Source: Cymbidium sinense
Taxonomy: Eukaryota; Streptophyta; Magnoliopsida; Asparagales; Orchidaceae
DNA: 64,000 nucleotides
Assembly: GCA_021442155.1 (NCBI GenBank)
Contig: CM038214.1
Location: forward strand, 141,956,040-142,020,039
Direction: 5' to 3'
The notes beneath the pieces were generated by a model. That model made no database searches. It was not told the DNA's origin and was given only the letters and a program-made list of their open reading frames with translations. This document shows, one piece after another, positions 1 through 10,717 of the stretch (its first letter is position 1; every line of letters begins with the position of its first letter). The translations under genes and the position numbers were made by a program.

Positions 1-266
1 ATTAAGAATGCTTTGACTGATACAGGTCCTATTCTGAATATCACAAATCACTCTCTCTCTCTCGGATGGGGATACTTTGGACAAAGATAGACCTTTTCAA
101 ACTATTTTTAAAAAAAAAATCTCTTTAAAGCTAGAATGTTCACTAATAGCTCCATTAGAACACCTAGATCTTCTCTAACTTCCCTTAAATAACTACCTCT
201 ACTTTTCTTTTCTTCTTTCTTTTTATTTATTTAGTTATCTCTTTTCCTTTCCTTCCTTTTTTTATT

Positions 267-1090
267 ATGATCAATTTACTTATTTAGAATGTTAGGGGTA
301 TTGGGACTCTAATTGTCGAACCATATTAGAAGTCTTTATCGCATCATAACATAGCCTTACTTGTTGTTATTGAACCATTCATGTTTTCTAAGATCAACCA
401 TTTTGCTAAAATGCTTGGCTTTCAAAATTTCTTTTATAATATTAACAATAAAATTTGGAGTTTTTGGAATAATTTAGTCAACATCTCTATCCTTGATGAT
501 CTTCAACAATTGGTTAATGTCCACATCTCATTGGGTGAATTTTCTGTTTGGTTCCTTTATTTATGCTTCTTGTAATGGTAGGAACATCCTTAGGATAACT
601 TAAGAACCTTTGCCTCCTCCAACATACCTGGTTGGTTGGGGTGATTTCCACTATTTTCTCTTCCTCGAAGGGGAAGTTGCTCTCCTTCATTCCATGGAAG
701 AATTTTCTAATATGATTCTTGATTGCAACTTGATATTGGCTTTACTGCTCTAACTATATGTGGCATAACTCTAGACTCTTGCAACTTGATAGGACTCTTT
801 AATTCTTTTGGATCAATCAATGGCCCATTACTGCTGAACATTTGAGAACTTATCGATCATCCTTTGATTTCTGGCCCAAAATCCCTTCAGATTATCCTCC
901 CCACTTCTTTTAGATTCCAAAATATGTGGATCCAACACATTGATTTCATAAATGTTGTATCCATTAACTGAATGGCCCCTCTTCAACCGAATAATTCTAT
1001 TAAGGGAATGATTCGCCTCTAGCTTAAGCTTAAAAGGCTTAAACAAAATCCAAATTTGTGGAACAAGCATCATTTTAAAAATCTTTTTGC
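267..1090 (+). pseudogene. L1 endonuclease (EEP/APE-like) domain remnant
   Basis: In living L1s this domain nicks target DNA to prime reverse transcription. The start MINLLI-stop-NVRGIGT at 267 corresponds to the usual LIWNVRG(L/I)G start, with the Trp codon TGG changed to TAG. The catalytic Glu region follows as LLVVIEPF near 345-380. An open stretch at 381-575 contains DDLQQLVNVHIS, and the C-terminal part near 890-1090 reads SFRFQNMWIQH and later LKLKRLKQNPNLWNKHHF, a typical end of the L1 endonuclease and linker. The reading frame breaks several times. Family identity is clear, and function is lost. Confidence 0.85.
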
Positions 1091-1199
1091 CAATCTCAAA
1101 AATATGGAATAATTAGTTTGTTCTCTTGAAGATGTTGATTTGACTGACTCTACTAAACTTGAGGAGTTGAATGTAGCTAAAGATAACTTGGTTAAATAT

Positions 1200-2650
1200 T
1201 AGAATATGGAAGAAACCTACTGGCGATAAAAGGTTGCTAGCAAACATATTTTTGATGGTGACAGAAATACCAGGTACTTCCATGATCTTTTCAAAAAAAA
1301 AGTAAAAATGATAATGGCAGCTGGATCACTGATAATAAAGATATTAAAGATTCATTCATACATCATTTTAAAAATTTATTAAATAACAACCCTTCCTTAG
1401 AAGCTCTTTCCAACTCACACTTGATTCCCTCAACGATTACTAATGATGACAACCACTTGCTTAGTTTGCGTCCTATGGAAGCTGAGATTGGTAATATTCT
1501 TACATGAACACATTCTCGTTGCTCAAGGCTACACTAATTCAATTTTTTCAGCATTACCTATTATTAAGTCAGCTTGTTGATGCTATCATTGATTTTTTTT
1601 TTATGGAAATCCTTTACCTAGATATTTTTTCTAGCACTTCCATTGTTCTCATTCCTAAAATTAATAATTATGAATCTTGGGGTGATTTTAGACCTATCAG
1701 CCTTTGCACCTTCCTTCACAAACTCATTGCTAAATTAATTGCCAATAGAATTAGTCCGCTGCTTCCTAAAATTATTTCTCCCAACCAAACTGGCTTCGTT
1801 AAAGGTAGAGCTATATCTGACAATATTTTTCTTGCCCAAGAGCTGATTCATGACATTGATGCTTCTACCAGAGGTGGTAACATCCTTTTCAAACTGGACA
1901 TCTCTAAAGCTTTTGACAACCTTTCTTGGAATTTCCTCTTCAAAATTCTTCATTTGTTTGGTTTTTTTGACTATTTTATCCACCTCATTAAAAATTGTAT
2001 TACCAATGTTTGGTTCTCCGTTATCATAAATGGTGAGTCCCTTGGTTTTTTCCCTTCAATGCATGGTTTGAGACAAGGAGATCCCTTATCACCCTCTCTT
2101 TTATTGTTGAATATATCTTTTGAGGAGCCTTAATGATCTTTTCAACAATAATCCCAACATGCTTTTTAGAACTCAAGATGGTCTTCCTGTCTCTCATCTT
2201 AGTTTTGCTAATGACTTCATAATCTTTTGCAATGCCTCTATTCATCACATTAAAACTATTAAGAATCTTTTAAATAAATTTGGTAACTAAAGTGGCCTTT
2301 TTCTTAATGAAGGTAAAAGTTGTTTCATTCCTTCCTCTAAAATTCCTAGTAATATGATCAACCAAATCTTGAGAATTACTAACTTTCAGCAACAATAACT
2401 TCCTATTAAATATCTTGGTGATCCACTTTTTAAAGGTCAGAAAAGATCACATCTCTTTGATGAGCTAATCCAAAAAATCTTAATCAAATTTCTATTTGGG
2501 AATTTCATTTACTCTCTTTTGGCGATAGGCTCACTTTGATTATGAGCACCCTTAACTCCATGCCTATATATCTCATTCAATCCATTGTGCCGACCAATTC
2601 TACCATTAATAGAATTGAGCACCTCCTTAACAAATTCTTCTGGGGTTCTA
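1200..2650 (+). pseudogene. L1 reverse transcriptase remnant, catalytic FADD changed to FAND
   Basis: Reverse transcriptase of the LINE. The pre-RT motif ETYWR-stop-KVASKH then DGDRNTRYFH lies at about 1208-1296. The RT core is best preserved in an open stretch at 1504-2133, with FRPISLC, the fingers motif NQTGFVKGRAISDNI, the first catalytic Asp in KLDISKAFDNLSW and HGLRQGDPLSPS. After a frameshift near 2120 the catalytic box is at 2204-2215, but it reads S-F-A-N-D instead of F-A-D-D, so one metal-binding Asp is lost (GAT to AAT). YLGDPLFKGQK near 2408-2440 and a thumb-like region follow. The missing Asp and the frameshifts make activity impossible. Confidence 0.92.
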
Positions 2651-3445
2651 AATTCTTCTAAAAGAATGCATTGGACCTCTTAGAAAAAAGGTGGCACTCT
2701 TGTCAAGGTGGTCTTGGATGTATCGAGGAAGCTATCACCGCTTTTCCTATAAACTTTGGTGGAATTTTAGGAGAAACAATAGTCTTTGGCTAATTTCATG
2801 ATAATAATGCCGGTAAGCATCATTTGCCCTCTAAAGTGTGAGAGACTCTCCTATTTGGAAAAGACTTTGTTCCATCAAATGGGAAGTCAATCATTAATAT
2901 CTTGGGATTAACTCTAGTCTTTCTTTTGGCAAGATAACTGGATGGGAGGTGGGTCCATTGATGACTTACTTTCTACCCATTCCACTTGCATTAAAGTGAA
3001 CTCTTTCTATAATAATATGTGGAACAATAGTAAGCTATCGATTATATTCCTTTCTCTTTAAATAAGCTTACTACTTTCCTATCATTCCTAGCAATCATGA
3101 TCAGATCCTTTTTAAGCTTTCTCAAAACGGTGACTTCAACCTTAAAAATGTTTGGATTCATATTAAAGAAGCTCATGACTTTTCCAATGTGTTTTTCAAA
3201 ATTTAGAAAACACTATTCCTATTTCTTATTTTGTTCTAACTTGGCGTATCCTGAAAAACATCATTCCTGTTGACTCCTTGATGTGGAGTAAAGGTTTTTA
3301 CTTACCTTCAAAATACTACTGCTACTTTCACATTGAGAATGTGAATCATGTTTTTGTTAACAGAGCCATTGCTTCCAAACTTTGGATTTGGTATGATGAT
3401 CTCTTTAACATTAAAAAATTCAATGGCTCCTTAACTTTAAACTAA
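2650..3445 (+). pseudogene. L1 connection and zf-RVT zinc-binding domain remnant
   Basis: Continuation of ORF2 after the RT. Near 2745-2800 the reading SYKLWWNFRRNNSLWLIS matches the connection segment of plant L1 ORF2. At 3280-3400 WSKGFYLPSKYYCYF then HIENVNHVFVNRAIASKLW matches the zf-RVT domain, normally a C-x-C/C...H pattern. Here expected Cys positions read as Tyr (TAC), which would fit TGC to TAC changes. Several stops and frameshifts lie between the two segments. Confidence 0.75.
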
Positions 3446-3581
3446 CTTCTTGAAGTTTATTTTGAAAACACTATTAAAGGCCACATTAAATTCATAACTG
3501 CTATCACTCTTATTTGGTTCATATGGATGGACAGAAATGATCCAAAACATTGTGGGACTCCTATGAACCACATGAGGATAA

Positions 3582-3966
3582 TTGCTAGAATTAAAAAATA
3601 AAATTCGTAACTTGTTTAATGCTAATTTAATTAACTACAATCAATTTAAAGGTTGTAAATTTGTGACCAATAAATTGGGTTTTAACTTGTTGGATCCACC
3701 CAATGGTATGGATGACAAGATTGTTTATTGGGTGAAACCTCATCCTAATACTATTAAAATTAACACTAATGGCTCTGTTTCTCAAAATGCTTCTGGATGT
3801 GGTGGCATTTTCAGAAACCTTAATGGTAAAGTCTTATGTGCTTTTTACCCCTTGATACTTGCTCTATTCCTTTCCCGAAGCTAATGGCGGTTTACAAAGC
3901 TATTGAGATTTGCCTTCAAAAAGGTTGGCTCAATATTTGGATTGAGGTGGATGCCCTATTGCTAAA
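3582..3966 (+). pseudogene. L1 RNase H domain remnant, NTDGS changed to NTNGS
   Basis: RNase H of the plant L1 ORF2 C-terminus. An open frame at 3582-3884 contains VKPHPNTIKINTNGSVSQN then GGIFRNLNGK. The first catalytic Asp (normally N-T-D-G-S) is Asn. A frame change near 3870 continues as KLMAVYKAIEICLQKGW and NIWIEVDALLL, where the Glu of the usual ELxAL motif is Lys, while the Asp of the EVDA motif is kept. The domain is cut at about 3966, where gypsy-related sequence begins, so the last part of the fold is missing. Confidence 0.88.
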
Positions 3967-3969
3967 GCC

Positions 3970-4810
3970 AACTAAACCCAATTGGTCCACTTTACCCAAA
4001 GTCGCTAATTTGACCTATTTGAGCTAAGTTCTAATCCTACCCAAATTAGATTGAACCAAGCCCATCAAAATCTCACATCATTATTATTGATCACCCTGGG
4101 TTGATAAATTTTTACCAATTGGGTCGAACCCTTACCCATATGAACCTAAACTAGCCAAATTATAATCTAAGATAAATCCCTTGAAACCAATGATTCATAC
4201 CAAATCAAAATAAATATTTGAATATGACTTGACCTTCAATTGAGTCAAACCAAACCCAATTGGCTCTCTCGACTCAAGTTGACCCAAATTAACTTAAAAG
4301 ACCAAATTGGGTCAAATAAAAATATAAACCAAATTATTTACAATCAATGGCCAAAGTTCATTCCAAATTGACTGTTGAATTTGACCAAAGCCATGATTGG
4401 ACCCAATTGAACCCAATTGAGCTACTTAGCTCAAATTGACCAATGGTTCAAGTTGGCCTAAATCAAAACCAAATCCACATTAATTGAAACCAAAGCCTAC
4501 AATCATCTTCAATTGGTTAACTAAACCAAAACAACACCAAACCCAAGTTAATTTAATAATTTGGTCAAATTGGTTAACTTAACCCATTCGACCCAAATGA
4601 ACTCAAATGAGCCAAAATCAAATCTAAGGCAAACTAAACCAAAACATCCCAAATGATCATATGAACTTGAATCAACCCTTAGTTTGAACCAATTTAACCA
4701 ATTATTCAACTTGATCCAACCTAACTCGATTTGACCTAAATGAGTCAAATTGAGCCAAAACTAACCAAATTGACTCCAATTGACTTGAAATATGGGCTAA
4801 GCCACTTTTG
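3970..4810. repeat. TTGACC/GTCAA-rich block (W-box core cluster)
   Basis: A low-complexity block built from variations of CCAAATTGACCCAAATTGG. TTGAC or its complement GTCAA occurs at least ten times in about 800 bp, for example TTTGACC near 4010, TTGACCC near 4280 and TTGACTCC near 4770. TTGAC(C/T) is the W-box core bound by plant WRKY factors, and LTR promoters can carry such sites. Whether these are functional or just a simple-sequence drift product is unknown. The second copy at 32060-32990 has the same feature. Confidence 0.6.
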
Positions 4811-7180
4811 GCTCATTTCAAATCTGTCCAAATCAAATCCAATGCCAAATGATCATTCACATGAGAGAAATCACCCATGTAAGTGGTCATTTCCATTCTT
4901 TGGCCACTTGGTACTCTCCCAATGGTCCACTTAGGCACTAGACACGCCAACCCAACTAATGGTCACACATGACCCATGGGAGGTTAAATCACCTCACCCT
5001 CCCCATTGGAGGAATTGAATCCCATAGGACACCCATGATTCCTCCTTAGTAACCATCTCCACACCTTTAACCAACCAAGCTAAGCCAACTCACCTCCTCC
5101 CTGCCACCCACAACTAGCTGAGTTGGCGAGGTAGCCATTAGAAACCAAACCTGATCCCACCATCCGATCAAGATGAAGGTGGTATACACCCCCTTTCTTC
5201 CACTCAAACACACACAAAAATCATTCCTCAGACCCATAACTACCAAGGTTGAGCTGTTATAGCCATTCCCTAAGCTCCCAAGCTCATTCCTCGATCAAAA
5301 AATATCATTTTCATCCATCCAGAAACAGGGCACTCCCATTTCCAACCTAACTTCACCATTTCTCCATCAAACTCAAATTAACTTTGCACGCAGCTTCCCT
5401 AGGCCTCATCGAGCAAGAACGAGTCATCTCCCAAGCTTCCCAAGCACCGAAGGTGGGACTTCTGAGTGAACATCAAGGAATTGATCTAATTTTTGCTCAA
5501 TAGGGCTTCATCTCCACTAGATAAAGCTTCCACAATCATTCGAGCCACTGATCTTGAGCTCTGACGAGGTATGCTTCCAAAATAGATCCTTAGGAAAAAA
5601 TCGGTTGGAGCTTTTCAAAAAAAGCTTACATCTTATGTGATCTTGACTATTAGATCCCCTCCGATTGATGTTGTGAAGGTGTGGGATCCTTTTGGAGTTG
5701 ATCTGTGCTCGAGTAAGCTCAGATCAAGTGAGCAATGGGGGACGAGCTCCATTCTCCTTCTCTCGTGTGATGTTAGATTACGCATTGTACATTCCACATG
5801 ATCGAAATGGACAGTCATGTTTAGATCTACTAGATTGATCTGATTTAATATTATTAAGCTATAGGATTAATCGTAGCCATTCAATCTTAGATCGTATGAT
5901 GGATGAGAAAGCGCGTATGCCACCACCACGTAGGCGCTACATTGGATAAGTTTTTAGTAGCAAATCACATAGTGCCATGTGGAAAGCGCACCGCTTCAAT
6001 GTGCCACATGGTGCCAACAGGATTATGCTCTAATTATGCTTAATTAATCATTTTTAATGGCTAAAACATCTAAAAATCATAAAAAGTCATAGAGAAATAA
6101 ATAAAATGCAAATAAATACTCATGTTAAAGGTATTTCAAAGGAGAATTAATTAAAAATAATCTTAACTAATTTTGAATAGTAATTAAGATTTAATTAAAG
6201 TTTAACTGCAAATTTAATTAGCTTAATTACTCCTTAATTACTTGAGCAATTAATCCTAAATTTTGTTGGTTAATTTAATGGGATGACCTCTACCTCCCAT
6301 GATTTTCTTGGGATTTATTGCTCACTTAATTAGGAAAATTTACTAATTAAACCTTAAGTACTCTTTTAAGTTAATTAATGATTAATTAATCCCATGAATA
6401 GTAACAAATTGGTTAATTAAGTTTATTAATCATTGTTCAACAGTAAGTCAACTAAGGAATAGGGTTGGGACCCCTTTCCCTAAGATCATTTCTCCCTTTT
6501 TTAAAGTAGAATTAATAAAGATTTAACTAATTAATTAAATCACTTAATCAAATTGAAATCATAATCACATTAGACCTCAATTAATTAAATCATGGGGTAG
6601 TTCTTTAAGTGTTTAATAACCTAAAAGAGTTTAATGAAATTATGGTTAGTCCACATGTGTGGGAAAACCATAAGAGTAATTATTAAGTCCCTTAATCTAA
6701 TTAACTATTAATCATGAGCCATTGCAGGCCCCTTTTATTTCCTAAGATCATTGCAAGTTTATTTTCCATCCATATCATGTTGGCTCATAATTTTGTTACT
6801 TACTTTAAGGTGACATAGGTAAGCATAATTAATTCATGTAATTAAAGTTTCAACTTTAGTAACCCATAAAATTAACTTAATTACATTTCTTTAAATTAAA
6901 TAATATCACTAATGAGGGAATGGGTTTAAAATAGCAAGTGATGATTTCTATTCTCCTCTTTAAATCAAATTAAATCCAAAACTTAATTAATGAAGAAGCT
7001 TTGGTTTACTTTAAATAAACTTATTTGATTTGATTGTCCTTAAGAACTAGTTTGGTTGAATGAATCATATGCTTATATTTGAATGCATCGCATGCTTAAC
7101 AATTAGTTTGGCTAAATGAATCACATAATTTTTATGAATGTTGAGTTCTCTTTCCTCTATTTATGTGTTGATTTATATAA
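4810..7180. other. Non-coding part of gypsy-related fragment, copy 1
   Basis: No coding potential is seen. At 4900-5600 the base composition is more balanced, with many CTCC/CACC words. At 5640-6020 a segment about strings such as GATCAAGTGAGCAATGG and CCACGTAGGCGC resembles the kind of sequence seen in long plant LTRs. From 6030 to 7180 it is very AT-rich, built from TTAATTAA words. All of it has a diverged counterpart at about 33050-35430. No TATA box or clear terminator could be assigned. Confidence 0.5.
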
Positions 7181-7184
7181 TATT

Positions 7185-7960
7185 GATTGGTAATGGGTAT
7201 ATAGTCTGGACATCCTGGGAACACGAGGCTTTAGCTAGCACCGAGGAGGTCATTTGATTATCTCAATTCCCTAGTTTAACAATGGCACGTACCCATTTGA
7301 TTCTATTTTTATGTATTTTAACATAAGAATTTGGATAGAAATTTAATTAATATATATAAATGATTCAATCAAATAAAAATATACAATCTTTGCATGATTT
7401 TCTTTCCCTCATTTATGTATACATCCATGTGTTTCCAAGAGAAGCAAGTATAGACACATGGGAACACGAGGCTTTAGTTACCCCTAAGGAGGTCATTTGA
7501 TTTCACTTATCTTGTTTAACAATGATGCATACTTGCCTATATATTTTTTCATGTATATGTATATGTGATTAGTGAATGAAAATACCATTTTACATTAAAA
7601 ATGCATGCATTCATAATTTATTAAGTGGTTGAATTAATTAGCCCTATGAATCAAAGCTTACTTCCTATGTTCATGTATATGAATTTACATATGTTTGAAT
7701 GCAAATGAGTATATAGTCTGGACATCCCAAGAATATGAGGCTTTAGCTAGCTCCAAGGAGGTCATTTGATTACCTCACTTCCCTAGTTTAACAATGGCAC
7801 ATGCTTATCTAATTTCATTCTTATGTCATTTTTGTATAAGAATTTGGATAAAATTTTAAATTAATATGTTTAAAAAGTCAAATAAAATATAAATTCTAAA
7901 TATACACATACATTCATCTGTTAAGTGTGCTAAAATCTGTTGCATGTATAGATACACTTA
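7185..7960. repeat. Three degenerate tandem subrepeats of about 250 bp (copy 1)
   Basis: The core GAGGCTTTAG...AAGGAGGTCATTTGATT...GTTTAACAATG recurs near 7225, 7467 and 7737, a spacing of about 240-270 bp. Units 1 and 3 share the flanking words TATAGTCTGGACATCC and AGAATTTGGATA. The second gypsy-related copy has the same three at about 35455, 35680 and 35935. The subrepeats therefore predate the divergence of the two copies. Tandem subrepeats in LTRs or untranslated regions of plant gypsy elements are common, and nothing indicates coding. Confidence 0.7.
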
Positions 7961-9590
7961 AGATAAATCATATGCATGTTACATGTGATGGAAAGGAATT
8001 ATTTAATATATGTCATGTGGTAATAATTCAATTAAATTAATCTTAAGATGCCTTTCATTTTGAATAGGATTATTTAAAGTGAACCTTAACTTTGGATTAA
8101 TTAAATCATTTAATAGGCCATTAACTAAAGAGAACTAAACTAAATTAATATACTTTAGAGAGTGACTTAAGGTAGGGATAAAATAGGGCAAACCTCTTTT
8201 CCTCTCTTTCTAACACTTAGTTGCTTAGTGTAATAAAATGAAACAAAAGAAAACACAAATTAAAATTCTCAAATCAATTAAACTACTTTATGTGAAATCA
8301 ACCTTTCATGTTAAATTGAATACTTCTTCACATAGGAAATACAACACTATTGCCTTACAAGACTTACCACACAAGCCTTAATACACACATTAGAATTAAG
8401 TCACCACTTCTAACTCTATGTTAAGATGGTGTACGATGTGATGTATGATTTGTTTTATGATGCATTATTTTAGATTGAATGTTAGGGTGTATGCTTCGTA
8501 GACTGGATGATAAGCCAATATTAGTGTAATCATATTTTCTCTGTGGGATTATGCTTAAGGATGCTTAAAAATAAAATTGAATGCTCTTTTGCTGGTTTCA
8601 TAAATCCTTATGCATAATCCAAGGATGTGGGCTTAGTTACCCATGTGTAAGGTGCTAAGTCCAAATTATAAATACAATTGCTTGGGATTATATCTATATT
8701 TATCTAACCTCCACTTTTAGGTGTAGATTTACTTTTCTCATAAATGTAGGAGTGTGTTTAGGATTTTAGTCTCTTTCTAATTAAATAACTACCCTAACTA
8801 TCTTGCAATTCATAAGACCGAGCTACATGGTTTTAAAATCATAGGAGGAGTTAGGGCCACCCTCAGCTTATAAGTCAAGAAGTCAGATAATTTATTCTCT
8901 CATATGGAGGTAAACCCATATGTCCACTTGTTGCATAGATTTAGGTTGTGCTTTAGCCTGTACTAAAGCTCTCTAGATTTAGGATCTGAGGTAGCTATTT
9001 CCTTCGAGCTATGAGCATAAATCCTCACCTCTTAGTCATTCCCACAACCTTCTGTTGGTGGATTATAAGCCCTAGTAATTTAATTAAATTTCAAATCAAA
9101 ACATATAAATCTCTTCAACTCAAAATTATAAAGTCAAACCATAGAATAGATTAGAATGCTCACTAGGCTTCTTAGTATCATGAGAATTTCTTACTTAATT
9201 TATTTAGACTCCAAAAATAGGTCTTCTCCTTGAATTTTCCCAATTAATTTTCCAAATACAACAATCTTTTAATAGTCTAACCTTGAAATCTTTGGAGATG
9301 ATAATTGTCAACTTTAATCAAGAGTATTCTTAGAAAATTTCATTTCCTAAGATGTAACTAACTATGAGCTTGCCTCATAGTAGTTAAGAACCCGGTTTAA
9401 TATAAACCCTACTTTATTCATCCATGTAAAGTAGGGGAAAAATTTTTGGTACATTCAAAGATCCATCATGCCTTAGGAGTCTTTATTTCATGATTAGGTC
9501 CATTGTAGAGTGATGCCTCTATCTTTTGAGATAGTACATCATACCTCAATATTATACCCAATCACCTTAAAAAGTATCCCCCTACATCTA
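7960..9590. other. Non-coding part of gypsy-related fragment, copy 1, protease side
   Basis: AT-rich sequence without coding similarity that I recognise. It matches the second copy at 36090-38560, except that the second copy carries about 787 extra bases where this one reads AAATGTAGGAGTGTG near 8745-8757. On the minus strand the protease similarity fades at about 9590, and this block begins there. Confidence 0.5.
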
Positions 9591-10095
9591 CGTTGTGTCC
9601 CCTTCCTACATCCAAAATGAATTTCACAAGGCCCTCTCTCCTTGTTCATTGAATCCTCTCAACATCATCCTTTCTTTTTAGAGTTTAGAGATGTCAATTC
9701 TTAAGAAGGCAAGGATTTTTAGACTCACAATGTTGAATGATACACCTAGGTCAACCAGAACCATGGATAGTCGATATCTGCCAACATCCACTATAATGTA
9801 AAGAGGTGGTTGTGTACAATCATCCCTAGAAGTAAGTCTTCATCACTGAATGTAACTTTTAAGATGTCCTTCAAGTGGCAAGCCTCCTCTTTAGTAACGA
9901 TCAGCTGAGCTAAGCATATCTCTAGATCAAGTAAGACCTCGATTAAAGATTCCCTTATTTCTTTGGATAAGAAAAGGGCATCATATATGCTTAAATTAGC
10001 TGGAAACTATCTAGTGTGAGCTAGGACATTGTAATTGACTTTGGCTTGGTCCTCCATAAGCATATCCATCAGTGGGGCATCCTATGGAGGGGCTA
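9590..10095 (-). pseudogene. Ty3/gypsy protease region remnant, copy 1
   Basis: Minus-strand translation gives the conserved pre-protease segment NYNVLAHTR, then LSIYDALFLSKEIRESLIE, then VTFSDEDLLLGM, the usual plant gypsy motif before the aspartic protease. Near 9720-9790 a second frame gives VDVGRYRLSMVLVDLGVSFN, aligned with the protease active site that normally reads ID(G/T/S)GSA.N. Here it is D-L-G. MLRGFNEQGERAL follows at about 9625-9660, matching the flap-side motif GFNEQGERALG. Stops occur after DISKL and beyond. It is the homologue of 38560-39010. Confidence 0.8.
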
Positions 10096-10132
10096 TCTGC
10101 TCAGTTGAACCAATGACCTGCTTACCCTTATC

Positions 10133-10717
10133 CTAAGGTACTACCCTAGGAGGTAGAACTTTGCGACTACGTAGGTTGACTTTAGTGACTTCTTGAAATG
10201 ATGAGCTTGTGGAAAGTTCTACCTTCTCATCGGGCATACCTACAGCTTCTCCTATGGGATCCAGAGAGTCAGTTGACTCTAAGTAAATCTCAAGAGGTGA
10301 ACTTGATTGACTCAGAGAAAGATAGTCCAACTCTGAATCATAAAGGAAAGAATAGGAACTACTAAAGGTATTATTTTTATTTATACTCGGAGACCTTTCA
10401 ATAGGAATAAAATCAAGAGCATCAAAAGTAGACAATAGATAAGTAGAATCAGCTTTTGTCATTAATTTCCTTTTGGGTGGAGGTACATGATAGATCAAGT
10501 AAAATAAGCAAAGGAATTTAGTGTCATTATTTGCAGATACAATGCTCTTAATGCTAGAAGAGGAGCTAGTAGAAGAGGTGGTAGCATGGTGGAAGACTCG
10601 GACGGTCGACTACAAGACTATCCTGCAAGTATGGTGAGCTACGTCACTGTCACCACCTCCCAAGTTATCCTTGCAACTAGCAAACCTTCCTTGGTGTGTG
10701 GTTTGAGCTCGTGCACC
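10133..10717 (-). pseudogene. Ty3/gypsy gag-protease linker remnant, copy 1
   Basis: An open stretch of 121 codons at 10133-10498 (minus) starts MIYHVPPPKRK and is rich in Ser, Asp and Glu, as in the unstructured linker between gag zinc knuckle and protease. There is no catalytic motif. The same IYHVPPPK segment is found at the second copy near 39335. The part from 10499 to 10717 aligns with 39360-39590 but has no long frame. At about 10717 (GTGCACC followed by CTAAACCC) the element is cut by the telomere-like array. The gag core present in copy 2 is absent here. Confidence 0.65.

Larger units (their letters stand above)
1..3966 (+). mobile_element. L1-type LINE remnant, copy 1, 3' end missing
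   Basis: A non-LTR retrotransposon of the plant L1 group, read on the plus strand. The order of remnants is endonuclease, pre-RT linker (DGDRNTRYFH near 1255), reverse transcriptase, connection (SYKLWWNFRRNNSLW near 2750), zinc-binding zf-RVT domain and RNase H, which is the normal L1 ORF2 order. Stops and frameshifts occur throughout, so it is dead. The start lies at or before the window edge and ORF1 is not visible. The 3' end of RNase H, the 3' UTR and the poly(A) tail are missing, because at about 3966 the sequence changes abruptly into the gypsy-related repeat. It is the same family as the L1 at 40873-46790, since both carry the unusual DDL-Q-VNV-IS endonuclease segment. Confidence 0.9.
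3966..10717 (-). mobile_element. Ty3/gypsy-related fragment, copy 1 (non-coding block plus protease and linker)
   Basis: A fragment about 6.75 kb long that recurs, diverged, at about 32225-39590 in the same orientation. On the minus strand it starts with a gag-protease linker (10717-10133) and protease (10095-9590), then runs into roughly 5.6 kb without coding potential. The non-coding part has features often seen in long LTRs: TTGACC-rich sequence, subrepeats, and a moderately GC-rich block near 5100-6000. No RT, integrase or gag core remains. The left end abuts L1 RNase H and the right end passes straight into CCCTAAA repeats, so both edges are secondary breakpoints. The assignment to a non-chromovirus (Tat/Athila-like) lineage is inference from the linker style. 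Confidence 0.75.
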
